Shown piece by piece: positions 52,353 through 60,431 of a stretch of DNA of 64,000 nt; positions within the stretch are counted from its first letter, which is position 1, and the number at the start of each line of letters is the position of its first letter. Below the pieces are notes generated by a model. That model made no database searches and was not told where the DNA came from. It saw only the letters and a program-made list of their open reading frames with translations. Source of the stretch: Pseudomonas nitroreducens (GTDB lineage: Bacteria; Pseudomonadota; Gammaproteobacteria; Pseudomonadales; Pseudomonadaceae); NCBI RefSeq assembly GCF_014204515.1, contig NZ_JACHLI010000031.1, positions 1 through 64,000 on the forward strand. Reading direction: 5' to 3'. Both the position numbers and the translations under genes were made by a program.

Positions 52353-53690
52353 TCAGCCGGCGCGATAGACGGCCTTGGCGTGGCTGAAGGTGCGGAAGCC
52401 GTCGATACCGTGGTAGGCGCCCATGCCACTTCCGCCGACGCCGCCGAAGGGCAGGCTTTCCAGGGCGGCGTGGTGCATCACCTCGTTCAGAGTCACGCCG
52501 CCCGAACAGGTGCGGCGCAGGATCTGCTGCTCCTCGGCGGGGTCGCTGCCGAACCAGTACAGGCCCAGCGGACGCGGGCGCGCGTTGATGTAGCCGATGA
52601 CCTCGTCGAGCTCGCGGTAGGGCTTGATCGGCAGCAGCGGGCCGAAGATTTCGTCCTGCATGACCTGCAGGCGATCCGGCGGATCGCGCAGCAGGGTCGG
52701 CGCGATCAGGCGGAGTGCCGGATCGAGGGCATCGCCGGCGGCGCCCAGCTCCATCAGCTCGACGCCAGCGCCGCGCGCTTCGTCCAGATAGCCCTGCAGT
52801 CGCTGGTAGTGGCGCTGGTTGAGAATCGCGGTGTACTCGGGGTTGTCGGCCAGGCTCGGAAGCAGCCTGGACACCACCTTGCGGGCGATTTCAACGAAAG
52901 CGTCGACGGACTCCTGCGGGACGAACACGTAGTCCGGCGCCACGCACAGCTGGCCGGCGTTCATCAGCTTGCCGGCAATGATGCGGCCCACCGCGCTCGC
53001 CAGATCGGCGGAGCGGGAAATGATGGTCGGCGACTTACCGCCCAGCTCCAGGGTCACCGGCACCAGGTTCTCGGCGGCGGCCCGCAGCACATGCCGGCCA
53101 ATGCTGGCGGCGCCGGTGAACAGCAGGTGATCGAAGGGCTGGCGACAGAATGCCTGGCCGACTTCGGCGGGGCCGTTGACCACCGCGACCTCGTCTTCGG
53201 CATAGGCCTCGGCGAGCATCCTGGCGATCAGTGCCGAGGTCTGCGGGTTGAACTCCGAGGGCTTGAGCATCACCCGGTTGCCCGCCGCCAGCGCGCCGGC
53301 CAGTCCCTTGAAGACCATGTTGGCCGGTACGTTCCAGGCGGTGACGATGCCCACCACGCCCAGTGGCTGGTATTCCACCCAGGCCTGGCCACGGGGCACC
53401 GGGCGCGGCTCGGGCTGCATCCAGCCGGCCAGTTCGGCGCGGGTCTGCTTGAGCGTGGCCAGTGGCGACAGCACGTCGCTGTGGCGGGAGAAGGTCGGGC
53501 TGCGCTGGCCGAAGTCGGCGCCGATCGCCTCGATCAACGCCCGCTCGTGGCGCACCAGCAGGTCGATGGCGCGATCGATCCGCTCGCCGCGCTGTTCGGC
53601 GCTCCACGGCTCGTGGGCCAGCGCCGCGGCGCGCTGGCGTTCGAGGATGGCGCGGATCGCGGCCTCGTCCAGGTACTCGGGGGTGCTCAT
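52353..53690 (-). CDS. Aldehyde dehydrogenase (coniferyl aldehyde dehydrogenase-like)
   Basis: NAD(P)-dependent aldehyde dehydrogenase of 445 aa. The general-base glutamate is in LELGGKSP, the catalytic cysteine is C249 in NAGQLCVAPDYVFVP, and FTGAASIGRHV and TAWNVPANM are cofactor segments. The short length and APDYV motif match the coniferyl aldehyde dehydrogenase/fatty aldehyde branch. The start at 53690 (MSTPEYLDEAAIR) has CAGGAG upstream. First gene of the operon with the alcohol and acyl-CoA dehydrogenases; a dyad 84 nt upstream is shared with the regulator gene. Confidence 0.92.
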   Translation of the reverse strand: MSTPEYLDEAAIRAILERQRAAALAHEPWSAEQRGERIDRAIDLLVRHERALIEAIGADFGQRSPTFSRHSDVLSPLATLKQTRAELAGWMQPEPRPVPRGQAWVEYQPLGVVGIVTAWNVPANMVFKGLAGALAAGNRVMLKPSEFNPQTSALIARMLAEAYAEDEVAVVNGPAEVGQAFCRQPFDHLLFTGAASIGRHVLRAAAENLVPVTLELGGKSPTIISRSADLASAVGRIIAGKLMNAGQLCVAPDYVFVPQESVDAFVEIARKVVSRLLPSLADNPEYTAILNQRHYQRLQGYLDEARGAGVELMELGAAGDALDPALRLIAPTLLRDPPDRLQVMQDEIFGPLLPIKPYRELDEVIGYINARPRPLGLYWFGSDPAEEQQILRRTCSGGVTLNEVMHHAALESLPFGGVGGSGMGAYHGIDGFRTFSHAKAVYRAG

Positions 53691-53773
53691 CGCAGAAACT
53701 CCTGTTGTTCTCGTGCGGGCCGGCGCCGACGCCGGGGAGTGCTGCCATGGTTGGTGTTTTGTCTGTAGGAACA

Positions 53774-53794
53774 CGCCACCCGGATCAGGTGGCG
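53774..53794. promoter_or_regulatory. Candidate operator dyad before aldehyde dehydrogenase operon
   Basis: CGCCACC and GGTGGCG flank CGGATCA. The core CCACCCGGATCAGGTGG also occurs, with one substitution, upstream of the LuxR-type regulator at 56303-56322, in the same orientation to the gene. It could also be part of a terminator for the regulator, since CCGGGTGG follows at 53801. Confidence 0.5.
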
Positions 53795-53811
53795 TACGTA
53801 CCGGGTGGCGC

Positions 53812-56202
53812 TCAGGCCAGCAGCCCGCGGGCCTTGGCGCAGGCGATGGCCTGGGTGCGGCGGGTCGCGCCGAGCTTGGCGTTGATGTTCTTGGCGTGGT
53901 ACTTGACGGTGTTCACCGAGAGGAACAGGGCGTCGGCGATTTCCTGGTTCGACAGGCCGCGGGCGAGTTGTTCGAGCACCGCCACTTCGCGTCCGGTGAG
54001 CTCCTCCTCGCCCTCCTCCGGCGTCTCCAATGCCTGCAACAGACGCAGTGCTTCGAGCTGCAAGGCGCCAAAGGAATGCCCCTGGCAATGCTCCGCCAGC
54101 GCCTGCAGGCGCCTTCGGCACGGCTCGCGACGTCCCAGTTGCTGCTCCGCGCGGGCCAGCAGCCACTGCACCTCGGCGGCCAGCGTCGGTGGCAACAGGG
54201 TCGAGAAGGCCGCGCCCAGCGGATAACTGGTCGCCACACGCCGGCCGGCCTCCAGCAGGCCGTGCCAGTCCGCCGCATGGGCCAGCAGTTTCAGGCGCTC
54301 CAGCGCCAGCAGTGGCTGGTAGCACGCCTCGTCGATCTGCCCGCACTGCATCACCCGCTCGCCGCGCTGCAACTGCGCCTGGGCCAGAGCCAGATCGCCA
54401 CGTTGCCCGGCGATCTGTGCCAACCCGAGGAAGCCGGCGAGCACGAAGGGCGCCGAACAGCGCCGCAGATGCGCCTGTGCCGCCTGCAGGTCGGCTTCGC
54501 CCTGCTCCGGCCGACTCTGCGCCAGCTGCAGTTCGGCACGGATCAGCAGCAGCCTCCCCAGCACCGGATCGCACTCGACCCCGGCGGCCTGGCGGCCAGC
54601 CAGGCAATCCTCCAGCAGCAGCGCTGCCAGCTCCGCTTGTGCATCGAGCATCTGCGCGCGCAGGCGTTCGCCCTGCAGCAGCGCCTCGCTGTCCTGGCAG
54701 CCCTGGCGACGCGCCTGTTCCAGGGCGCAGGCCCAGACTCGCTGGGCCTCTTCCGGGCGGCCGGTCTGCTGCAATAGCCGGCCGAGGGTGAAGCGGCACA
54801 GCAGTTGCGACAGCCAGTCCCGCGGCGCCGCGGCCAGATGTTCGAGGGCCTGCCGGCAGTTTGCCTCGGCGGCAGCCAGTTCGCCGCGAAAGGCCTGGGC
54901 CACTCCGGTCAGCACCTGCCAGTGGGCAAGCAGCTGGCTGTTGTCCTGCGCGCCAGCGGCGGGCAGGAACCGCGACAGACCTTCCAGGCTGCGCAGCGCC
55001 TCGCTGATACGACCGCTGAGCAGCAGGGCCAGGCTGCTCAGGTAGATCAGCCGCGGCGTACCTTCGAGCAGGTGCGCCGGCAGCTGCCGACGCCAGTCCA
55101 GCACCCGACGCAGGTGGCGCTCGGCCAGTTGCCAGCTGGGCTTCAGGCGCTCGATATAGGTCGCTGCCACCTCCGGCTGCTGCGCCTGCAGCGCCTGGTC
55201 GATGGCATCGTGCAGATGCCCGGCGAGGCTCAGCAGGCGGCAGGCGTGCAGCCGCACGCGAGCCAGTTCGGCAGGTTCCACAGCGTCGCGCAGGATATCC
55301 GCCACCAGCGGCTGGATACGGAACCAGTGGCACGACGGGTCCAGCGCCTGGAGAAATACCTGCTGCTGGCGCAGGCGCTGCAACAGGTGCACGCCGGTAT
55401 GTCCGTCCCACAGCTGGGAACAGAAATCGGCGCTGAAACGTGGCAGGTTGCACAGGCCGAACAGCAGGCGGCGCTCGTCGACAGCCAACCGCGCCAGCAC
55501 CTCGCGCTCCAGGTAACCGCGCAGCAGCGCCTCGCCGCGCGAGGCGCCGGCCAGCAGCAGGCAGGCAGCGGCCCACCAGCCGCCGCACTGCTCGTGGATG
55601 CGCTCGCGGGCGGCCTCTTCCAGCGCCACCGGCAAACGCGTGCAGAGCTGCCGGAACTGCCCGTCGATCATGCCCAGCTGGCGTTCGTCCAGCTCCAGCA
55701 ACTCGCCCTGCAGCAGCAGGCGCGGCAGGTCCCAGGCGGGACGCTGACGGCAGCAGACCATCAGTTGGAGGCGGCTTTCGGACAGGCCGAGCAGCTGCTC
55801 GAACCAGTTGTTCAGCTCAATCGACAGATCGCCGGAAAGATCATCCAGCACCACCCGCAAGGGTCGTCCCGCGGTGGCGAAATAGCGAAGCAGGGAAGCC
55901 GGCGCCTGATGCTCCGATACCCCCAGCGCATGGCTGATGGCAGCACAGAGGTCGGCCAGGGACGGTGCCCTGCCCTCCAGCGCCAGCCATATCACCTGGG
56001 TGGAAGGTTGCAGCGCGGCGAGGCTTTCCCTGGCCAGGACGCTCTTGCCGAACCCGGCGGGCGCACAAAGCAGCAGCAGGCGCTGCTGGCTGCCCGCCAA
56101 CCGACGCGCCAGCGGCGCGCGTGCTACATGGTGCTCCGGCAACGGCGGAGCGCTGGCGACGGGCGCTGGCGCCCACCGCGAACTGACACCCAGACCTGGC
56201 AT
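53812..56202 (-). CDS. LuxR/MalT-type (LAL) transcriptional regulator
   Basis: Large ATP-binding LuxR regulator of 796 aa. An N-terminal STAND ATPase has Walker A CAPAGFGKSVLA (about 46-57) and VVLDDLSGDL as the Walker B region. A helical TPR-like middle (about 300-700) follows, then a C-terminal LuxR HTH (ELTGREVAVLEQLARGLSNQ, EIADALFLSVNTVKYHAKNI; last 65 residues). Relatives such as MalT and AlkS activate catabolic operons when an inducer and ATP are bound. ATG 56202 follows GAGG; a GTG at 56220 lacks one. It sits between the envelope gene pair and the dehydrogenase operon, and shares a dyad with them. Confidence 0.92.
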   Translation of the reverse strand: MPGLGVSSRWAPAPVASAPPLPEHHVARAPLARRLAGSQQRLLLLCAPAGFGKSVLARESLAALQPSTQVIWLALEGRAPSLADLCAAISHALGVSEHQAPASLLRYFATAGRPLRVVLDDLSGDLSIELNNWFEQLLGLSESRLQLMVCCRQRPAWDLPRLLLQGELLELDERQLGMIDGQFRQLCTRLPVALEEAARERIHEQCGGWWAAACLLLAGASRGEALLRGYLEREVLARLAVDERRLLFGLCNLPRFSADFCSQLWDGHTGVHLLQRLRQQQVFLQALDPSCHWFRIQPLVADILRDAVEPAELARVRLHACRLLSLAGHLHDAIDQALQAQQPEVAATYIERLKPSWQLAERHLRRVLDWRRQLPAHLLEGTPRLIYLSSLALLLSGRISEALRSLEGLSRFLPAAGAQDNSQLLAHWQVLTGVAQAFRGELAAAEANCRQALEHLAAAPRDWLSQLLCRFTLGRLLQQTGRPEEAQRVWACALEQARRQGCQDSEALLQGERLRAQMLDAQAELAALLLEDCLAGRQAAGVECDPVLGRLLLIRAELQLAQSRPEQGEADLQAAQAHLRRCSAPFVLAGFLGLAQIAGQRGDLALAQAQLQRGERVMQCGQIDEACYQPLLALERLKLLAHAADWHGLLEAGRRVATSYPLGAAFSTLLPPTLAAEVQWLLARAEQQLGRREPCRRRLQALAEHCQGHSFGALQLEALRLLQALETPEEGEEELTGREVAVLEQLARGLSNQEIADALFLSVNTVKYHAKNINAKLGATRRTQAIACAKARGLLA

Positions 56203-56302
56203 GATGACGCCTCGTTCCACGGGATTGGCCGGCAGCGGACGGTGCGGGGCACGGTGATTTCGCTGAGTCTGCGGCGATCCTGCAAAACGCCGGGAGCAAA
56301 GG

Positions 56303-56322
56303 CGCCACCCGGGTCAGGTGGG
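56303..56322. promoter_or_regulatory. Candidate operator dyad before LuxR regulator
   Basis: CCACCCGGGTCAGGTGG differs from the copy before the aldehyde dehydrogenase operon at a single central base. The position suggests autoregulation by the LAL regulator. Confidence 0.5.
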
Positions 56323-56365
56323 CGCGACCAGGGGTCGCAGGCTGGGAACCAGGTCACAGAAAGAA

Positions 56366-56392
56366 GCCGGGGCAGGAGCTGGCAGCCCCGGC
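56366..56392 (-). terminator. Rho-independent terminator after DUF1329 gene
   Basis: In the gene direction GCCGGGGC pairs with GCCCCGGC around an 11-nt loop and is followed by TTCTTTCT. It starts about 45 nt beyond the stop. Confidence 0.75.
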
Positions 56393-56437
56393 AAAGGAGC
56401 GGCGACCGATGAAGGTCGCCGTGCAGGGAGTGGATCG

Positions 56438-57802
56438 TCAGCGGATACCGGCGTTGCGCAGGGCCGCAGGGGTGAAGTCGTTCATCTTGAACTGCTGGTC
56501 GAACTGGGTCGCCTTCTTCGACTCGTTGGTCATGCCCAGGGCGATGTAGCGCCCTGCCACCAGGTCGTACAGCGCCTGCAGCGCGTAGGTGCTGTTGCCG
56601 TGCTGGTAGTCGCTGACCTGGTAGCCCTCACCGACTCGCCACAGCTGGCCACGGCCATCGTAGTGGTCCACTTCCAGCAGCGCCCAGCTGTCCTCGTCGA
56701 AGTACATGTGGCGCTTGGCGTAGATGTGCCGCTGGCCGGGGCGCAGGGTGCCCTCGACCTCCCAGACGCGGTGCAGCTCGTAGCGCGTCAGGTCCTGGTT
56801 GATGTGGCCGGGCTTGAGGATATCGGCGTACTTCACCTGCGGCGACCACAGCTTGTAGTTGTTGTACGGCACGTACATCTCGCGCTTGCCGATCAGCTTC
56901 CACTGGTAGCGATCCGGCGAGCCGTTGTACATGTCGGAGTTGTCCGCCACGCGCAGGCCGTCCGCCGCCGTGCCCGGACCGTCATAGGCCACCTGCGGCG
57001 CCCGGCGCACCCGGCGCTGGCCGGCGTTGTAGGACCACGCCTGGCGCGGGTCCTTGATCTGGTCCAGGGTCTCGTAGGCCAGCAGCACGTTGCCGGCCAT
57101 GCGCGAGGGCGCGGTGACTTCCTGCTTGAAGAAGAACAGCGCGTTGGCAGTGTCCTGGGAGGCATCGGGCAGGTACTGCGGGAAGGCGACGTCCTGCTTC
57201 ATTTCGACGATGGTGTAGTCGCCATTCACCTGGGGCGTGGCCTGGGCGATCTGCTGCGTGTAGTTGGTACCGCGATAGCGCGTCTCGTGGTTCCACACCA
57301 CCTCCACGCCGCTCTTGGGAATCGGGAAGGCGTAGTAGCGGCTGGAGAAATCGGCGATGCCGTTGCCGTCGTTGATCAACTGTGTGGTGACCGCGCTCTT
57401 CTTCGCCGCCTGGTAGATGGCATCCGGCGCCGAGGCGCTGCGCCGTGTGGGGTAGACCGGAATCCTGTAGGTATCCGGGTAGCGCTGGAACATCGCCTGC
57501 TGCCCGGCGCTGAGCTTGTCCTTGTACTGCTCAAGGTTGGCCTTGGTGATGGTGAACAGCGGTTTGTCGCCGGCGTAGGGATCGCCGAGGAAGCCGCTGG
57601 CGTCCACCGCGGCGGCGCCGGCTTTCAGCCCGCCGTTCCAGGCCGGGATGGAACCGTCGGCGTTGCCGGCCTTTTCCCCGCCCAGGGGAGTCAGCTTGCC
57701 GCCCAGTTCGGCGGCCTCCTGGGGCGACACCGCCGCCATCACGCCGCTGGCCAGCAGGGACAGGGCCAGAACGCCACATTGCACAACTGCATTGGTTTTC
57801 AT
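56438..57802 (-). CDS. DUF1329 periplasmic protein
   Basis: Exported protein of 454 aa of the DUF1329 family, whose fold resembles LolA/LolB lipoprotein carriers. The signal peptide is VLALSLLASGVMAA. Family features include LTPLGGEKAGNADGSIPAWNGG near the start of the mature protein and the YNAGQRRVRRAPQVAYDGPG and RHIYAKRHMYFDEDSW segments. It lies 23 nt after the DUF1302 gene. The two families are commonly paired, often near fatty-acid or steroid catabolism and RND-type exporters, so a role in moving a hydrophobic molecule across the envelope is likely. No biochemical activity is assigned. Confidence 0.9.
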   Translation of the reverse strand: MKTNAVVQCGVLALSLLASGVMAAVSPQEAAELGGKLTPLGGEKAGNADGSIPAWNGGLKAGAAAVDASGFLGDPYAGDKPLFTITKANLEQYKDKLSAGQQAMFQRYPDTYRIPVYPTRRSASAPDAIYQAAKKSAVTTQLINDGNGIADFSSRYYAFPIPKSGVEVVWNHETRYRGTNYTQQIAQATPQVNGDYTIVEMKQDVAFPQYLPDASQDTANALFFFKQEVTAPSRMAGNVLLAYETLDQIKDPRQAWSYNAGQRRVRRAPQVAYDGPGTAADGLRVADNSDMYNGSPDRYQWKLIGKREMYVPYNNYKLWSPQVKYADILKPGHINQDLTRYELHRVWEVEGTLRPGQRHIYAKRHMYFDEDSWALLEVDHYDGRGQLWRVGEGYQVSDYQHGNSTYALQALYDLVAGRYIALGMTNESKKATQFDQQFKMNDFTPAALRNAGIR

Positions 57803-57825
57803 ACTGATTCTCTGCCGTCGATGAT

Positions 57826-59736
57826 TCAGAAGTTCACGCCCACGCTGAGCGACACGTAATCGCGATCGGTGTTGGTGTTGAAGCGCCCGCCGAAGAAGTC
57901 CGTGTAGCTGAGGCTGGCGGTGTACATGTTCAGGTACTCGGCATCCAGGCCGATGCTCACCGCCTTGTTGCCCTCTTCGAAGTTCGGCCCGAAGCCCTGC
58001 ACGTCATGGGTCCAGGCGAGGTTCGGCGACAGGTTCACACCAGCGAAGACGTCGGCGTAGTCCAGCTTCGCGCGGGCGCGGTAGCCCCACGAACTGCTGG
58101 TGTAGAAGCCCTTGGCATTGCACTCCTGGGCCGGGTTCTGCGCATTGGGCAGCCCCGGATTGGTGCCGATGCAGCGGGCGCCGGTGGGGTCCACCGAATC
58201 GGCGTAGACCCCCGGTCCCCATCCTGGGCTGCGGCCGAAGCGCACGTCGTCGCCGTGGGCGCCGCCCAGGCCGTTGATGCGGTTGTAGCCGACCTCGCCG
58301 ACCAGGGTCAGGCGCTCGGCGCCCAGTACCTGGTCGAAGAAGCTGGTCGCGGTCATCTGCGCCTGCAGCACCGGCATGCGCTCGTAGCCGTTGATCTTCG
58401 CGCCCGGAGCGATGCCGCTGCTGTAGCCGGACACCACCAGCGGTGATGCCGGGTTGCCGATGGTGGCGTTCTGCAGGTCAGGCGTGTTGATCTGCAGCGG
58501 CATGTTCGGCCGGAAGCTCAGTTCGCCCCCCAGCGAAGTCCCGGCGACGTTGGTCTGGAAACTCACGCCGTAGAGGCGGATGTCCTCGGGGTAATCGATG
58601 AAATAGCGCGAGTTGCGCACGGCGTTCACCTGCGCCGCGCTGGTGCCGATCGCCACCGGCAGGCCGGGCATGGGCGCCAGCGACGAGGTCGAGCGCAGCG
58701 TGCTCAGGTAGGGGCTGCGGCTGTGGTAGTTGAGGGTGTAGAAGCCCAGCTCGGTATCGTTGAGCTCCGGCAGGAACCAGCGCAGCGCGAGGCCGAACTG
58801 GCCGCTGTCACGGGCATCGTTGTCCTTGAGCCGCGGGATGTAGGCGTTGCTCTGCCCGCTCTGGATGGCGGCCAGCCCACGCAGCGCAGTGGCGGGTGTG
58901 AGGATGCCGCCGGCATTGGCGCGCGGATCGCCGGGGGCGAAGTCCGGCCCGGTGGTCACCAGGCGGTCATAGCAACCGGCAGGGATGCCATCGTTGCCGA
59001 AGAAGGTCCCGCAGTTGTCGACGATGGATTTGCGCCATTCCAGCTGGTAGAAGCCTTCGGCGGTGAGGTTCTCCGAGAGCCCCTGGGAGACATAGAACAT
59101 GTTGACCGGGATCAGCCCTTCCTTGACCTCCGCGCCGGGACGGCGGATCGCCGCGACGTCGATCGGGTTGGCCACGTTGATGCCGTTCTGGATGAAGGTG
59201 CTCTCCCCCCAGCTCACCACCTGGCGGCCGAAGCGCACGTTGCCCGGCAGATCGCCCAGGTTGTAGTTGTGGTAGAGGAAGGCGTCGAGGAACATCGCGC
59301 CGGACGACTTCGCCGCCTGCTCGCGGCCATGGTCGTCGATGTCGTAGAAGTGCTGGTGGCCGTCCTTGAGCTCGAAGTCGTACCAGTACTTGCCGCGCAG
59401 GAAAGCGCCGCTGTCACCGTACTTCAGCTCCAGGTCGTGCAGGCCCTTGAACAGGGTCGAGAAGTTCTCGCCCGCCTTGAAGTTGAGGCGGTTGTCGTCG
59501 ACCGTCCGCGACGAAGCCCTGCCGCCCTCGACCCCCATGCTGTTGCCGTTGGAGATGAACTGCTTGCTGGGATTCTTCGTCGCCCAGCTGCCGCCCAGGG
59601 TCAGCGAGGAGTCGAACTTGCCCTCGATCTCCCCCAGGTTGAAGTCGACGGCGTTGGCCTGGCCGATGCCGCCCAGGGCGACGGCGGCAGCCAACAGGTG
59701 CGGCTGAAAAACTCCGCGCTTTGTTATTGTTTTCAT
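57826..59736 (-). CDS. DUF1302 outer-membrane beta-barrel protein
   Basis: Exported protein of 636 aa of the DUF1302 family. A signal peptide (LLAAAVALGGIGQANA) is followed by VDFNLGEIEGKFDSSLTLGGSWATKN, the family's N-terminal motif, then alternating strands typical of a porin and a C-terminal VSLSVGVNF ending in Phe. It probably forms an outer-membrane channel or receptor for a hydrophobic substrate together with the DUF1329 protein. The start is ATG 59736; the first codons contain an A-rich AACAATAACAA motif. The upstream gap carries a weaker copy of the regulator dyad and a 12-bp palindrome. Confidence 0.9.
   Translation of the reverse strand: MKTITKRGVFQPHLLAAAVALGGIGQANAVDFNLGEIEGKFDSSLTLGGSWATKNPSKQFISNGNSMGVEGGRASSRTVDDNRLNFKAGENFSTLFKGLHDLELKYGDSGAFLRGKYWYDFELKDGHQHFYDIDDHGREQAAKSSGAMFLDAFLYHNYNLGDLPGNVRFGRQVVSWGESTFIQNGINVANPIDVAAIRRPGAEVKEGLIPVNMFYVSQGLSENLTAEGFYQLEWRKSIVDNCGTFFGNDGIPAGCYDRLVTTGPDFAPGDPRANAGGILTPATALRGLAAIQSGQSNAYIPRLKDNDARDSGQFGLALRWFLPELNDTELGFYTLNYHSRSPYLSTLRSTSSLAPMPGLPVAIGTSAAQVNAVRNSRYFIDYPEDIRLYGVSFQTNVAGTSLGGELSFRPNMPLQINTPDLQNATIGNPASPLVVSGYSSGIAPGAKINGYERMPVLQAQMTATSFFDQVLGAERLTLVGEVGYNRINGLGGAHGDDVRFGRSPGWGPGVYADSVDPTGARCIGTNPGLPNAQNPAQECNAKGFYTSSSWGYRARAKLDYADVFAGVNLSPNLAWTHDVQGFGPNFEEGNKAVSIGLDAEYLNMYTASLSYTDFFGGRFNTNTDRDYVSLSVGVNF
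59721..59731 (-). promoter_or_regulatory. Crc/Hfq-type motif at DUF1302 start
   Basis: The coding strand reads AACAATAACAA in codons 2-6. It contains two overlapping AANAANAA matches, the motif through which Hfq and Crc block translation under catabolite repression. Confidence 0.55.
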
Positions 59737-59996
59737 GCGGCGCTCCGAAAGCGGATCAGTGTGGTGAGAGCCGATGCTATCGGGCACCCGGAGCAGGCAA
59801 TTCACCCGATCGGGTAATTCTTTCAGACCCGATCGCGGCGCCGATCCACCTGCCAGCCGGTGTCGTTACCAAGGGTTACAGAGCCTTGAAAAGGCCCGAG
59901 ACAGAGCGGTTTCCCGCGGTAGCAAGCACTGCAGAAACGACAACGCCCCGGGGGATTTCCCCGGGGCGCTGACGGTGTCTGCGTGCCGAACGAAAC
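59737..59996. promoter_or_regulatory. DUF1302 promoter region
   Basis: This 260-bp gap holds a weak copy of the regulator dyad (59783-59797, GGCACCCGGAGCAGG), the perfect palindrome ACCCGATCGGGT (59804-59815), a partial second copy ACCCGATCGCGG (59827-59838) and the terminator of the thioesterase operon (59944-59968). Confidence 0.5.
59944..59968 (-). terminator. Terminator of the acyl-CoA ligase/thioesterase operon
   Basis: CGCCCCGGGG and CCCCGGGGCG form a 10-bp perfect stem with a 5-nt loop, about 30 nt beyond the thioesterase stop. In that direction TTGTCGTTT follows. Confidence 0.65.
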
Positions 59997-60431
59997 TCAG
60001 GCGTCGGCCGGACTGCCGCCCTTCCACAGGGTGAAGATGCCGGTGGCCCGCAGCACCACCCGTTCGCCGACCTTCAGCAGGCAGTCGGCATTGGCGAAGC
60101 TGCTGCCGAACTTGAGCACGTTCACCTGCGCCTCCAGCCAGTCGCCTTCGCGCACCGCCCCCAGGTAGTCAAGGCTGAGGCTCACCGTGATCGGTGGCAC
60201 CGACAGCCCGTACTGGCGCTTGAACACCAGCCCGAAAGCCGTGTCGGCGAGGGTGGCGAGAAAGCCGCCGTGGACGATGCGCACCGAGTTGAGCAGGTGC
60301 CCGTCGATCCTCACCCCGACGATGGGCAGGTGGTCATGGAAGTGGAAGCCGCCGCAATGGCGGACGAAGCCCGGCGGCGTCGGCAGCGGCGAGAAGCCTG
60401 CTGGCACCTCGTCCTGTTCGCTGGCGTGCAT
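59997..60431 (-). CDS. PaaI-type hotdog thioesterase
   Basis: Acyl-CoA thioesterase-like protein of 144 aa. The hotdog helix segment VHGGFLATLADTAFGLVFK carries the conserved HGG and D used by the PaaI/YbgC-like group, followed by LSLDYLGAVREGDWLEAQVNV and the strand ATGIFTLWKGG. Its ATG overlaps the stop of the acyl-CoA ligase (TGATG), so the two are coupled. It may release CoA from dead-end intermediates of the pathway. Confidence 0.9.
   Translation of the reverse strand: MHASEQDEVPAGFSPLPTPPGFVRHCGGFHFHDHLPIVGVRIDGHLLNSVRIVHGGFLATLADTAFGLVFKRQYGLSVPPITVSLSLDYLGAVREGDWLEAQVNVLKFGSSFANADCLLKVGERVVLRATGIFTLWKGGSPADA

Larger units (their letters stand above)
56203..56437. promoter_or_regulatory. 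LuxR-gene promoter region with operator dyad
   Basis: This 235-bp gap contains the terminator of the DUF1329 gene (56366-56392) and then the dyad CGCCACCCGGGTCAGGTGGG at 56303-56322, about 100 nt before the regulator start. No gene is visible. Confidence 0.55.
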
